Shown: positions 24,401 to 36,655, counted from the stretch's first letter. The stretch: DNA of 64,000 nucleotides from Anodontia alba (GCA_964016985.1 OZ024821.1:14495211-14559210); one strand, 5' to 3'. Made by a program: numbers and translations. Notes: generated by a model from the letters alone, not told the origin.

Positions 24401-26446
24401 ATACGCCCGTTTGAAAAATGGTACATATTATGTTACAGGGTATGGCGTCCCTTCGTCCGTCCGTAAATTTTTTCGTTTCCGGCTAACTCCTCCTACAGTG
24501 TACATCCGATCAAGCTGAAACTTGATATATAGTTAGACCATGATGCGGAGCAGAGCATATTGTTTTGGGGTTACAGTCCACCAAATGTTTGCAGAGTTAT
24601 GCCCCTTTAAAAATTTCTGTACACTTTTCATTTCCGGTTAAATCCTCCTACATTTTACATCCGATTAAGCTGAAACTTTATGTATAGTTAGACCATGATG
24701 TGGAGCAGCGCATATTATTTCGAGGTTACAGTGCACCAAATATTAGCAGAGTTATGCCCCTTTGAAAATTTCTGTAATTTTTTCATTTCCGGCTAACTCC
24801 TCCTACAGTTTATATCCAATCAAGCTGAAACTTGATCTGTAGTTAGACCATGATGTGGAGCAGTGCATGTTATTTCAAGGTTACAGTCCACCAAATATTA
24901 GCAGAGTTATACCCCTTTGAAAATTTCTATTAATTTTTCGCTTCTGGCTAAATCCTCCTACAGTTTACATCCGATCAAGCTGAAACTTCATAAATAGTTA
25001 CAAGATGACGTGGAGCAGCGCATATTATTTTGAGGTTACAGTGTACCAAATATTGGCAGAGTTATGCCCCTTTTAAAATTTCTGTAAACTTGTTGTTTCC
25101 GGCTAAGTCCTCCTACAGTTTACATCCGATCAAGCTGAAACTTGATTTGTAGTTAGACCATGATGTGGAGCAGTGTATATTATTTTAAGGTTACAGTCCA
25201 CAAATATTAGCAGAGTTATACCCCTTTGAAAATTTCTATTAATTTTTCATTTCTGGCTAAATCCTCCTACAGTTTACATCCAATCAAGCTGAAACTTCAT
25301 AAATAGTTACATGATGATGTGGAGCAGCACATATTATTTCGATGTTACAGTGCACCAAATATATGCAGAGTTATGCCCCTTTGAAAATTTCTGTAAACTT
25401 TTTGTTTCTGGTTAACTCCTCCTGCAGTTTACATCCAATCAAGCTAAAACTTGATTTGTAGTTAGACCATGGTGCAGAGCAGCGCATATTATTTCAAGGT
25501 TACAGTCCACCAAATATTAGCAGAGTTAAACCCCTTTGAAACTTTTTATTAATTTTTCGTTTCTGGCAAAATCCTCCTACAGTTTACATCCAATCAAGCT
25601 GAAACTTCATAAGTAGTTACACGATGATGTGGAGCAGCATATATTATTTCGAGGTTACAGTGCACCAAATATTTGTAGAATTATGCCCTTTGAAAGTTTT
25701 TGTAAACTTTTCCCAGTATATTGTTTAGAGGTAATAGTGTGCAAATTTTATTTTATTATAGGTATATTTTTTGCAAATAACTAAAACTAAAGTTATGGCC
25801 ATATGGGGTAAGTTCTTTATTTATTTTTTTTATCATCTTCTTTTATTAGCTTTGCATGGAACTGTTGCCATTATTTAATCTTTGTAAATACATTTATTAA
25901 ATGATACAGAATTAAAAAGCTTGACTAATATCAAAACTTATAAACCTAATTCTTTTTTCTTTTTTTTGATACTCTTCTGAGTTGGCTTCCTGAAGAACAA
26001 AAATAAAATCAATATAAAACAAGTTAAAGGTTTACAAAAAAAATTCTTGCAGCATTTCTTTTTTTTTTTTTTTTGGTTTATTTTTGTTTTGTTATTGTTT
26101 GGTCTGATATTGAAGTATAGGAAAAACAAATCAGCCAAAGGCTCATATGAGCTTATAGTATAGCCATGCTTCTGTTGTGTGTCCTCCGTCCAACACAGCA
26201 AACTTCTCCCTATTTTCCCAGGAGGAGAAGTCACTTCTCCCTTATTTTTCTGGGCCAGCTTGGACCCTTAGGTTACAGTTCACCAAATATCAGCAGAGCT
26301 ATGCCCCCATGTAAATTTAAAAATTTTTTTTTTTGTAATTCCACTTACAGTTTATATCCGGAGCACTGAATTATACAGGAGCCAGTTTATGTGCTACATC
26401 TTATTATTTGCCACGGGCGTATAATGCCCCGCTTGGCGGAGCTCTT
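24401..26446 (+). mobile_element. family A element in an older repeat
   Basis: The 5' end is ATACGCCCGTTTGAAAAATG after a T, then TTCGTCCGTCCG. The core is ten or so ~120 bp units with CTAACTCCTCCTACAG and TAGTTAGACCATGATGTGGA. The 3' end is GGGCGTATAATGCCC.. GGAGCTCTT, followed by T. The flanks (24061-24400 and 26447-26790) are parts of one older repeat (GACCGTGACCTTCGGGTCGA-type). 25700-26120 is non-core filler, and 26122-26446 nearly duplicates 1-339. Confidence 0.8.
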
Positions 26447-26649
26447 TATATTTGGTATCATGATAGATACTGGTCCAAAGTTTTTATCAGCACCATGAGC
26501 ACTCATGACCGTGACCTTCGGGTCGAGGTCACAGACTTAGAATTTTAAAAATGTTAAAGTATTTGTTTAAGATTTTAAGACCTAATTATTTCCTAACCTT
26601 GTCACTGAACTGATTCATCTTTGGTTTGATGAAAATTTTGCACAGGTAA

Positions 26650-26670
26650 CCCCCCCCCCCCCCCCCCCCC
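26650..26670. repeat. poly(C) run
   Basis: Twenty-one consecutive C, then ACACTCTCCCTCACCCCCCA. G-quadruplex-prone on the other strand. Confidence 0.95.
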
Positions 26671-26828
26671 ACACTCTCCCTCACCCCCCACCCATCCAAC
26701 ACAACCAGAGGTCATGTCAAAATCAAGGTCACAGACTTAGAATTTTCCAGAAACAAAATGTGCAATATCAGGCGAGCTTTCCTGTCTGGCGACAGGTCTT
26801 GTTTTTTCGTGCAAGAAGTACTGACATT

Positions 26829-26927
26829 TTTTCTCCACAAAAACATATGTTGTGAGTACTCATTAGAAGTGCCTCTATGAGGCACTTCTAATGAGTACCC
26901 ACAATACAAGTTTTCATGGAGAAATAG
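26829..26927. repeat. GTACTCATTAGAAG foldback
   Basis: A perfect stem surrounds AGAAGTGCCTCTATGAGGCA, with outer arms TGAGTACTCATTAG and CTAATGAGTACCCACA. Further copies are at 27501-27602, 27875-27975, 29695-29830, 37060-37105, 39018-39077, 40557-40655 and 41814-41925. Confidence 0.85.
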
Positions 26928-26931
26928 GTAA

Positions 26932-27100
26932 AATATTTATCATTTTCTGGCAAAAGAATGTGCACAAGTACTGGTTACCAGTTTAGAGGCATAAGCCTGC
27001 CCAGGAAAAGTGTGGTTAGGTAAAGTGACCAGCTCGTCATGACCTTAACAGCATTGACTGGGCTGTTTAACTCCAAACCAACCAAAATATTTATCGGGAT
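26932..27100 (+). mobile_element. SINE fragment next to an exon
   Basis: The body and 3' part of the tRNA SINE family (TTTCTGGCAAAAGAATGTGC .. AACAGCATTGACTGGGCTG .. AAACCAACCAAAATATTTAT). It ends about 50 bp before the exon at 27148. Confidence 0.75.
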
Positions 27101-27147
27101 ATCTCTCATCTCTGTAGTTGTGTCATATGCATAATTTTTCCTTTCAG

Positions 27148-27355
27148 GTAGTAGAAACATTCACCCATATGCAGTACACTGTGGGTGATAAAGAAGTTTC
27201 TGATGATGAAACTTCTGAGAATGGTGAAACTGCTGAAAGTACTGATAATGTATCTGAGAAAGAAGAGGTAGATGCTGCTCCAAATGACGGGTTAGACTTC
27301 TCTTCTACTTCTGGTCGAGCATGGTATTTAAGGGAGTCAAGTCAGGTCGAAATAG
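27148..27355 (+). CDS. internal exon, acidic segment of the plus-strand gene
   Basis: A good pyrimidine tract and acceptor (ATTTTTCCTTTCAG) precede 27148. The donor ATAG|GTGAAT follows 27355. The open frame gives 69 residues starting VVETFTHMQYTVGDKEV, then an acidic Ser/Thr/Glu stretch, and ending GRAWYLRESSQVEI with one base of a split codon. It starts in phase 0, which matches the end of 2298-2385, and ends in phase 1, which matches both the terminal exon at 44753 and the candidate at 29846. The charged, low-complexity composition matches the long terminal exon. Confidence 0.75.
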
Positions 27356-27500
27356 GTGAATATCCGTGGCCCTAATGCAAGCTAGCATGTAAATGTATGG
27401 TAGTTTGTATTGAAGATGCATAATTATTGGGTCGTAACATACTATAGTACACAGTTTAAGATAAGATGCATTTTTTCAGCGAAAAAATATGACATTTTAC

Positions 27501-27602
27501 TTATTCTTCCCAAAACTATATGTTGTGGGTACTCATTAGAAGGGCCTCAATGAGGCGCTTATAATGAGTACCCACAGCATAGGTTTCCATGGAGAAATAA
27601 GA
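27501..27602. repeat. GTACTCATTAGAAG foldback
   Basis: The stem surrounds GGGCCTCAATGAGGCGCTT, with GTGGGTACTCATTAG and AATGAGTACCCACAG arms. It lies in the intron after 27355. Confidence 0.8.
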
Positions 27603-29845
27603 AAAATACTCCTGAGTACCCTTTTATCAAGAGCTATATGCAGTAGCATAATCATTGAACAAATAAGGTGCTTACTTTAACAAAAGTTTGTGCGATATAA
27701 CATCCTAACAACATCTCAACCACAAAGGCACCCACAACATAAGTTTTTCAGGGAGAAACATTAATAAATATTTATCTACCGTATTTGATCTAATTACCGT
27801 ACATACCCCTATCGGCGCACAGTCAAGAAATTCCGTAGTTTTCAGATTACAGCCAGTGTACTGTTTCTTTACTTCTTTATAAAGGCATGTGTTGTGGGTA
27901 CTCATTTGAATTGCATCGACTTGTCGATGCAATTCATATGAGTACCCACAACATATGCCTTTATAAAGAAAATCAGAAAACATCTCATAATCATCATCAA
28001 ATAAGTCCTTTCTGATCTTTTTTATAGTGTATCCTTAGTAGGTAGATATATATTTTACCACAACTGAGTGTTCCCTGTAATTTTGAAAAACCTAAGCACA
28101 CAGTGCGGTACTTAGGTCGAATAAGGTATTATATTTGTGGTACAGATAATTTGAGCATTGGCTTGCAAAATAGTATAACATGGCTCGGGGAACCAATAAA
28201 TATCCTTTACAGCTGCTACATCTATGCAGATTGCTCAGGGTCTAAGTGCTTGCTATATTGGCCCTATATAGAACCTAAATGCAAGCAGAAAAGATTCTGA
28301 CCAAACTGCACAGATACACAGGCTAATCTAGATGTTTGCTGCTTGCTAAAAGCAGATTGTTCTTTTCTCCATGTACATGCTTATTTGCCTAAGTATTCCA
28401 ACACCTTAACGATTAGCATTCTGGGTAAAATTTTCAGCATATGACATATTGAAATATTTTTTCTTATTTTCCCCCAAAACCGGTTTTGATATTTCATGCA
28501 GATTGTCTGTATTGGAGATATTTGCATGAAATATCAAAACCTTTTTTTTCTGGGAAAAATAAGAAAAATAACATCAATTATTTTGTCATCTGCTGAAATA
28601 ACCCAGAGAGTGGTAAAGGTTGACTGCCTGCCCTTGCTTGTCCTGAAATTTTAACTTTATTTTGGTAACTATTCTTGTTTCTTCAAACTGCTGCAGGAAT
28701 AGCAAACAGTGTAGACCCTTATCAGATTGTGCATTCCGCAGCATCTGATCTGGGTCTGTACTGCTTAGGCCTATCTGTCTGAATACTAAGAGTAAATATG
28801 AGATCCAGTTAAATATTTATCTTAATGGAAACATTGTTGTGGGTACCTATTTGCATGGCATATGGACAAAAAATATTTATATTTTGCTAATTTGCTTAAT
28901 TTTCGTGTATATTTGCATTAAAATCATCTGATTGGGACAGTTCTTCTGCATAAAATTAGCCTTTGAAGCACCAGTCACAACAGCAGCAGATGACAGTCAA
29001 ACATTTCTTTAACCCATTTATGCCGAGTGGATTCTTCTACTTTTAACTCTTTGGACAGGTTCATTTCCTATATAAGGGGTTTCTGGTTATAAATTTTTAT
29101 CATTGTCATGTTTTGTAGAAATATCTGAACTTAATGCAAATAGTGTAGACCCTGATCAGATGCCACAAAATGCATTCTGCGGCATCTGATCTGGGACTAC
29201 ACTGTTTGCCAATGTCCCTTTTATAGGATGCTAACCTTATATGGGTAGTATATTTTTCAAAGATAAAAGGCTTGACATTTCATGCAATTCACATACAGTG
29301 TCAAGCCGTATTTTATTGGGTAAATAATGTTTTAGAATGTTATCTGCTGCAGTTTTGAATGGCACTTAAGGGGCTAGATGGGTTGGGCCATGTAAAAAAG
29401 TGTCTTTGGGCATATGGTGACAGCAAAGGCACAGATCAGCCTGTGTATCCATACAGTCAGATCAGGACCTTCACTGTCAGCAAACAGAATCAAAATATTA
29501 AAGAATATACGATTAGAGAGCAAAGGCATGGATGATACTTTGGGCATGCACAGGATGATCTGAATCTGCGCATTTTGTGCATGTTCGAAAGCACTTTTTC
29601 ACTAGGTGTAGCCTAGATAATAAATTAATCCACTGAGATCTATCAAGAGAGAACTTGTTCAGGTGGAATATTTGGTGATAAATGGGGGATAATTTTTTCT
29701 TATTTCTCCATAAAAACATATGTTACATAGGGTACTCATTAGAAGCACCTCAGCGAGATACTTCTTATTTGTAAAGCACCTCAGCAAGACGCTTCTAATG
29801 AGTACCCACAGCATATGTTGTGTTTTTTTTTTTGTTTTTTTTTAG
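27603..29845. other. intron filled with foldback repeats
   Basis: Hairpin elements lie at 27875-27975 (ATGAGTACCCACAACATATG arm), 28459-28565 (TTTTGATATTTCATGCA against TGCATGAAATATCAAAA), 29010-29245 (a diverged CCCATT..-type MITE with a GCAAATAGTGTAGACC core) and 29695-29830. No coding exon is evident before 29846. Confidence 0.6.
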
Positions 29846-29910
29846 GAGAACTGGAGAAAATTATCCAAGAAGCATTATCAGATATTCTAAATGCAAGTCC
29901 TCTTCAGTAA
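29846..29910 (+). CDS. possible alternative last exon
   Basis: A long T-rich tract ending TTTAG precedes 29846. With the phase-1 end of the exon at 27355 the next codons read ELEKIIQEALSDILNASPLQ and then TAA at 29908-29910. The phase fits, and the peptide is a plausible amphipathic helix rather than low-complexity noise. Using it would yield a short isoform without the acidic tail. A canonical AATAAA is not seen close by, and the T tract directly follows a foldback element, so it may be chance or transposon-born. Confidence 0.4.
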
Positions 29911-30041
29911 CATCTTAATAGAGAGAAAAAAAAACAACAGCTTGCCTTGCTTAATACCAATTAATGGAAGATCTAATTTATGAATCCTGCTTAAAATAAG
30001 GACGAAAAAGCTGCTTTATGACCTGATTGCTTTTGCATAAA

Positions 30042-30248
30042 TTAACCCTTGCCATGCTGAATAGATTAAGATGCCTTATACAATTTTAATTTTCAGCCAG
30101 TCAGATTACTTGATCCAGGTTGTTGATACAATATCACATACTTAATGACAAACAGTGCAGATCCAGATCTGTTGGCTTCTTCAAAAGCCAACTGATCTGA
30201 TCTACACTGTTTGCAGAGAATATCTGGGTTCAACAGGACCAGGGTTAA
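30042..30248. mobile_element. TTAA-flanked MITE, CCCTTG type (diverged)
   Basis: TTAA then CCCTTGCCATGCTGAA at the left; CAGGACCAGGG then TTAA at the right. The core hairpin is GTTGGCTTCTTCAAAAGCCAAC between GTGCAGATCCAG and GATCTACACTG. The family recurs at 32826, 42530 and 61992. Confidence 0.75.
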
Positions 30249-30359
30249 GGTCATTTAACTGGAAACATAATTTTCATATCTGATCATACATTATCACTTT
30301 GTCAGAGCAGTAAGTGTAATGACCCTTTAATTATGCGTCTTTCAGGCCTATATTTTTGA

Positions 30360-30700
30360 AATGCAAATGAGTAGGGGCACAGCATTTCCTACAAGATTGC
30401 ATGTGTAGCCAGGGAAGACTCAGATCATCTTGCCCATCTTCGCAGGCTGATTAGAGTCTTTGCTGTCCACCTAAAGATGTTCTGGATTCTTGGCTACCCA
30501 GGGAGTGCCCCGTAAAGACTGATCAGATTGCACATATGCACAGGCTGATCCGAGTCTTTGCTGTCCACCTAAAGATATTTTGGATTCTTGGCTACCCAGG
30601 GAGTGCCCTGTAAAGACTGATCAGATTGCACATATGCACAGGCTGATCCGAGTCTTTGCTGGGCACAAATGCAGTTGTTTAGGGAATTCTGTGCCCCAGC
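30360..30700. repeat. tandem-duplicated foldback unit
   Basis: Two ~120 bp copies (about 30466-30585 and 30586-30663) share TTTGCTGTCCACCTAAAGAT, GCTACCCAGGGAGTGCCC and GATCAGATTGCACATATGCA. A related hairpin is at 41505-41705 and around 42320-42480. Confidence 0.7.
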
Positions 30701-30775
30701 TCAAATAAAAGTTGTCACTGTATCTATTTGCCTTTAGTAGCCTATAACTAGTATCCTCTATATAAAATGAAGGGT

Positions 30776-31188
30776 ACTGGTGGCCAAGCGGCTAGCACTC
30801 ACGACTTTATATCACAAGGTCTTGGGGATTGGAATCCTGCTGGAGGTGGAATTCAACTCGTGACTATATGGTGCTACTTTGCAAAGAGCCTTTCATTATC
30901 ACCCTTCAGTCATTTTGATATGACTTAACCCATTGTAGACTGAATAGACTCTCCCACACTATATATTGGAAGAGTCCAATTTCAATTTTAGGTACTCGGT
31001 TATGAGATTTACATATTCCTAGAGAAAAATGGCTAAACTATTAGCAAACAGTGGAGACCCTGATCAGACGCTGTATTCTGCAGCATCTGATCTAGACCTG
31101 CACTGTTTGCCAGTTACCATTTTACGAGTCTCCTGACTACAATGGGTTAAATAATGTTGAAAGAAGGCATATCAAACACCAAATCATC
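30776..31188 (+). mobile_element. SINE carrying an internal TTAA MITE, copy 1
   Basis: The head is tRNA-like (box A region GGCCAAGCGGCTAGCAC; box-B-like GGGGATTGGAATCC). The body TTTCATTATCACCCTT runs to TTAA at 30925. The MITE occupies 30925-31150. The SINE tail resumes (TAATGTTGAAAGAAGGCAT .. AATCATCATC). Copy 2 at 39627-40040 has the MITE at the same site. Confidence 0.8.
30925..31150. mobile_element. TTAA-flanked MITE (piggyBac-like), copy 2
   Basis: TTAA, CCCATTGTAGACTGAA at the left; ACTACAATGGG, TTAA at the right. The inside has CAAACAGTGGAGACCCTG and a matching CTGCACTGTTTG arm. Confidence 0.85.
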
Positions 31189-31329
31189 ATCTGTATAAGA
31201 TAGTATGATAATATTCTTATTTTGTCCTGAAAATAGAGCTTGACATTTCATTTAAATTTCTCCAAAAGAGCCAGTTGAAAGAAAAATAAAACCTCTATTA
31301 CAGGGTAAAACAAAAACACTGTTGGTATT

Positions 31330-31663
31330 AATGGTCAGTCTGTATTGAGACACACTGTTCTTTTAGTACTATGGTATGCAATATTTTGAGAATGCGAAAC
31401 AATGCGGTAAACCAATATCCTTTATTTGCAGAATTTAGAAAATTTGACATAATACCATTATATGGTAAATTAGTATTGAGGCTCAGTGTGCTTTCAGTAC
31501 TGTGCAGTATATTGAAATGCCATGGTTATATCAGTATATTATACACTATGCTTCAGATCAGTAAGTACGAGTGTGGTAAATCCGTATTGACTTACTGTGC
31601 ATTTAGTACCCTGCAGTCATTTGAAAACCTGAAACAGTATGGGCTGTGCCAAGCTGAAATGCT
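31330..31663. repeat. short diverged tandem units
   Basis: About three to four ~95 bp units are built around 'GTACTRTGGTATGCAATATT', 'AAATCAGTATTGAGGC' and 'CTGTTCTTTTAGTAC'. A further unit is at 32041-32145. Short frames here are not convincing as exons. Confidence 0.5.
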
Positions 31664-31907
31664 GGGCCCAGTTGTTCAAAGCTAACTACATCGTTAGTTA
31701 ACGATTCGTTAAAATTTACATCGAGTGATACGCCAATATGCTGAAATTTTTTGCTGAAAAAATGTGAGTAGCTTTTGCAGTGCAAAAGCTACTCACATTT
31801 TTTCAGCAAAAAATTTCAGAATATTGTATATGGAATCTGCTAAAACAGTTAACGAAATGACCCTTAACGAGCTCGTTAAGCTAACGACGCTTTGAACAAC
31901 TGGGCCC
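31664..31907. repeat. GGGCCC foldback MITE, copy 2
   Basis: The same ends and central hairpin (GTAGCTTTTGCAGTGCAAAA) as copy 1, in opposite orientation; almost unmutated. Confidence 0.9.
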
Positions 31908-32331
31908 AGAAATTCAGAGATCATCCAGATCATGTGCAACGTATCATCCGGGCCTTTGCTGTCATTCGTACATTCTGGCTGATCAGGGCCTTCGCTGTCC
32001 ACATAAGCCTGAAGACACATTTTCCCATGATGCCACCCATATGATAAATCAGTATCGAGGCGTACATGATACTGCTTTCACAGTTCAGCAATATTTTGAA
32101 AATCCGAAAGACCTACCGTTTTCAGTATTCTGCCTTGTACCTACAACATACATTTTCATGGACAAAATTAATAAGAAAAATATTTTCTTGATACCCCTCT
32201 TATCTGGAGTTGTGTATGCTTGCAGTGTTTTTAAAATCATATGTTTGCGGGTACGTATAAGAAGTACCGGAGATATTTCTCATGCATACCCACAACATAT
32301 TTTTCCAGAGAAATAAGAATAATATTCATCT

Positions 32332-32581
32332 GGGCCAAGTTTTTCAAAACTAACAATGTTGTTAGTTAATGTATCGTTAAAACTTTGATCATTAAATATG
32401 GCATATATGCTTATATTTTTGCTGAAAAAAAAATGTGAGTAACTTCTGCATTTGCAAAAGCTACTCACATTTTTTTTTCAGCAAAAATAACTGTGAATTA
32501 GACACTGTACTTACTAGAACAGTTAACATTTTGACCACTAATGAGCTCATTAAGCTAACAATGCTTTGAACAACTGGGCCC
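32332..32581. repeat. GGGCCC foldback MITE, copy 3 (diverged)
   Basis: The left end GGGCCAAGTTTTTCAAAAC is decayed; the right end TTTGAACAACTGGGCCC is good. The central hairpin GTGAGTAACTTCTGC .. GCAAAAGCTACTCAC is retained. Confidence 0.85.
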
Positions 32582-32825
32582 TGGATACAATTTTGGCACT
32601 CAGGACCAGTCAAGACCCATATTTGCCTGTGCAGTCATAAAATCTGATCAGGCTCTACACTGTCCATAGATGTAACACATGGAAGATTCTGTGAGTGAAT
32701 AACAAGGACTGCCTGTATATCTAGGCTGATCTGGCTCAGCACTGACTGCATGGGGTCTTTTTCTACTAGGAGGAGCCTTTGTATACATTTTAGCTTGTTA
32801 AATTCATATTTATACTCATAATTTG

Positions 32826-33042
32826 TTAACCCTTGTCCTGCTGAGCCCCGATATACCCTGCCTTTGCAAACTGTATAGCTCCAGATCAGTTGGCTTCATC
32901 TGAAGAAGCCAACTGATCTGGGTCTGCACTGTTTGTCATTCAGTATGTGAATTTATATCAGCAATCTGGATCAAAGAATCTGGTTGGCTGAAAATTGGAA
33001 GTGGGTGTGGCATCTTAATTTATTCAGCATGACAAGGCTTAA
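32826..33042. mobile_element. TTAA-flanked MITE, CCCTTG type
   Basis: TTAA, CCCTTGTCCTGCTGA at the left; TTCAGCATGACAAGG, CTTAA at the right. The core hairpin is GTTGGCTTCATCTGAAGAAGCC. Confidence 0.85.
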
Positions 33043-33494
33043 AGGCAGATGGATACACTTAAAAAGGGAGATAATTCTGATCCATAAGTGTTTGCCTCTT
33101 CTAAAAAGGGGATACTCTAAAAGTAAAAAAATGTTTGCCCTTGTGAACATTTTTTTCCCTTTAACCCTTAAAGTGCTAATCACAGCTGCAGCAGACAACA
33201 TTTTTATTATTATTTTTTAACTCACCAGGGCTGAAGGCTCCAGCAGACTTATAGAATGATTAGCCAGCCATCCTCTGTCGTTCATCCATCCACACCTTTG
33301 ACCAGTTATATCTCCACAGTCTGCAGGCTGATCTCATTCATTTTTCATCTATAGCATGCCTTTGACAGGGCATCCTTGACGTAAGCTTTCCATGGAAATC
33401 AAAAGAAAACCTTGGTTGCTATAGCAATCACAAGACCCCATAGACTTACAATGGGAAATGCTTGTCATCACCATAATTCCTTCAGTTTTGATCT

Positions 33495-33738
33495 GGGCCC
33501 AGTTGTTCAAAGCGTCGTTAGCTTAACGAACTAGTTAAGGGTCATTTCGTTAACTGTTTTAGCAGATTCAATACACAATATTCTGATATTTTTTGCTGAA
33601 AAAATGTGAGTAGCTTTTGCACTGCAAAAGCTACTCACATTTTTTCAGCAAAAAATTTCAGCATATTTGCGTATCACTCGATTAAAATTTTAACGAATCG
33701 TTAACTAACGACATCGTTAGCTTTGAACAACTGGGCCC
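33495..33738. repeat. GGGCCC foldback MITE, copy 4
   Basis: Nearly identical to copy 1, including the CACTGCAAAAGC loop. It sits inside a D core unit. Confidence 0.9.
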
Positions 33739-34176
33739 TGATGTTCCCAAAACTTGCAGATAAAATCTCAAACCAGTTTGAAAACTGGCCAGATAGGATT
33801 ATTAGAGTTACATCCCTTTGATTGCTGAAAAAGCCTCTGTTTGACTTAGTGTAACTTGTTCAGTTTTGATCAGATCATCAAAGAGCTTGCAGATAAGGTG
33901 GACATAGATGAAATCTCCAACAAGATCCAAAACTGGCCAGATCAGATCATTAATCTTAGAATTACATCCCTTTGATGGCTGCAAATGTCTGTTTGACTTT
34001 GTTATCAGCATAACTCATACAGTTTTGATCAGATCTCCCTGAAACTTGTGGATAAGATGGACATTGAACCTCGGATGAGTTCATCATTTTGCATCATTTA
34101 TCCTAGAGTTACATCCCCTTGATTGTTGAAAAAGCCTGTATTTGACTTTATCATCAGCATAAATCATTCAGTTTTG

Positions 34177-34467
34177 TGGGGTGGTCGGGTGGTGCGAAGT
34201 TGTCTTGTATCTTACGTCACTGGGGCGTCCAACTGATATTGGCTTACAGTTGGGCAAGGCCTGCTATCCTTGTAGCGGGTAAGGGTAGAGGGGGAATGTT
34301 TTTATTTCATCTGTTTCTTCACTTTCATTCCTGTTCCTCTTTCTTCCCTTTCCCTCTTATTCATCTCCTCTACTGTCACTTCTGTCACTTTTCTCCCTTT
34401 CTCTGGGAGACGACACAAAATGACCCTCAAGGGTTGACATGTCGTTAAACCCCAACTCAATCAATCA
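34177..34467 (+). mobile_element. short retroposon with 14-bp target-site duplication
   Basis: ATCATTCAGTTTTG flanks the insert (34163-34176 and 34468-34481). The insert starts TGGGGTGGTCGGGTGGTGCG, has a C/T-rich middle, and ends GACATGTCGTTAAACCCCAA followed by an (AATC)n tail. It could be a SINE or a 5'-truncated LINE end. No coding sequence or clear box B was found. Confidence 0.88.
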
Positions 34468-34569
34468 ATCATTCAGTTTTGATTTGATCATCCTGGAACT
34501 TGTAGATATGGTGGACATGGATGACGTCTTGAACGAATTCGAAAACTGTCCACATCAGGTTATTTTATT

Positions 34570-35755
34570 ATACCCCCAGCATATGAAGTATGCCGAAAGG
34601 GTATATAGTTTTTGTCAGTTCCGTTTGTTCATTCGTCTGTCCTTCCATCCATCCGTCTTTCCCTACGTTCATCCATCCGTCTGTGATTCCATCCATTAAC
34701 CCTTTCTATAACCAGATTTTACTTCAAAGTTTTTTTATTAGTTATAACTCTGCAGCCACGGATTGTGACCTTATTTTCATGCTTTAGTGATTTTGCCTTA
34801 TATTTTGAAACCTATTTCATGGATTAATGCCTCAATAAAGTAAAGTATGTTGCAGTTTGATTATACAAACAACTTCTTAATAAAGAAGGATGGGCATCAG
34901 ATATGTTTATCACATCAACATTCAGTATAATAAGGTCAAGGTCATTGTGATCATATTTTCATGCTCCAGCGATTTTGCCTTATAGCTTGAAGACTATTTC
35001 ATGGATTAATGTGATACTTGGAATATTGGTTCTGTGTGACACCACAATTGACAGCATAACAAATGTAGGTCACCTTGACCTATATTTCATGGTCCAGTAA
35101 TTTTGCATCATATTTTGAATGTTAATTGATGTATGAACATCATTATTTGGGATTATGAATTAGTATGATCCAACAGTTGACCTAAAAGTAAATGTAGATC
35201 ACTGTGACCTATATTTCATGGTCCAGTGATTTTATGTTACATCTTGAAGACAATTTGATGTATTACTATCATATTTTTGGATTATGTGACCTATATTTCA
35301 TAGCCCTGTGATTGTGTCTTATATCTCCCACTAGTTGATACCTAAATGTCATATTTACATATAATGACACAGTGTGACCCAAACTTTCACCTCAAAGTAA
35401 ATATAAATCAGGATGACCTATATTTCATGGTCTAGTGATTTTGCTTAATATATTTTAGATTATTTAATGGATTAACATCATAGTTGGTATAATGCATCAG
35501 TGTGACCATCAGATTAATTTCTCAGATATGTGTAGGTCAGTGACCTATATTTTATGGCCCAGCAGATTTGCCTTATGTCTTGAAGACTATTTACTCCAGG
35601 AAAGTTGTACTTGGGATGATAGATCGATGTCACTCAGAGACTGATATTGTAATTTATATTTTGCCTTATATCATTGTCATTAACTTTAAAATATTTTATA
35701 ATTAAGAAATGGCGCTGGCCGGGGGTATTCGTGACCCTCTGGGCATTTGCTCTGG
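34570..35755 (+). mobile_element. family C element, copy 2
   Basis: The 5' end is ATACCCCCAGCATATGAAGT after a T, with a TCCATCC/TCTG run. Core units match 17685-19222 in the same order. The 3' end is GGGTATTCGTGACCC.. TTTGCTCTGG, followed by T. It lies inside a D element. Confidence 0.85.
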
Positions 35756-36655
35756 TTTAGAGTTGCAACCCCTTGATTCCTGAAACTGCCTAATTTGGAC
35801 CGTGTTATCAGCATAACTCCTTCAGTTTTTATCAGATCTTCCCGAATCTTACATATAAAATCAGGTTGAAATTTTGGTGGACAGACCATGAGGTGATACA
35901 GTGCATATTGTTTTGAGGTCACAATACACCAGATTTTGATAGTCATTAAAGATTTTTCACATATAACTTTTTTCCAGAGAACTCCACCTATAGTTTTCAT
36001 CAGATTGGGTTAAAACTTGGTGGATAATTAGACCATGAGGTGGTACAGGGCTTTCTATTTTGAGAGTATGGTACACCAAGTTTTAATAGTGTTATCACTA
36101 TTTATTAAATATATTTTAGAAATGACTTGTTACATGATAACTCTTCCTACAGTTTTCATTGAATGAGGTTGAGGAAACTTAGTGAACAGTAAGACTATGA
36201 GGTGGTACAGGGCCTTTTGTTTCGAGGTTCCAGGACACCAAATTTTGGTAGTCATTACTCACTAAAAATTGTTCATATTCTTCTTCTACAATTTTCATCT
36301 ATCAAGCTGAAAATTATTAGATAATAAGACCATGAGGTGGAACAGCGTGTATTCTTTTGAGGTTACAGTACGCAAATATTAAGAAAGTTATAACCCTTTA
36401 AAGATTTCCAAAACGTTTGACAACCTACGCAGTGTAATACATTGGTTATGCCCTTGATTGCTAAAAACACATATAATCAGCTGTGTTTGCTGCATAGCTC
36501 CATCAGTTTTAATTGGGTCTTCCTCAAACTTGCAGATGAGAGGGACATAGATATGTTAAGAGTTATGTCCTCCAGGTTAATGAATGTTGTAGACATTGAG
36601 TGACCTTGACATACTTTTCAGCACAGGTGAGCATTAAGGACCGCCATGGTCCCCG

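Noticed and set aside
25762..25807. 46-base exon-like segment with TTATTATAG before and GGGTAAGT after
   Set aside because: The length would break the phase between the exons at 2385 and 27148, and the sequence lies within family A filler DNA.
31664..31907. Strong hairpins considered as transcription terminators or a miRNA gene
   Set aside because: The same sequence occurs six times with inverted ends, so it is a MITE. Small-RNA output is possible but cannot be seen from sequence.
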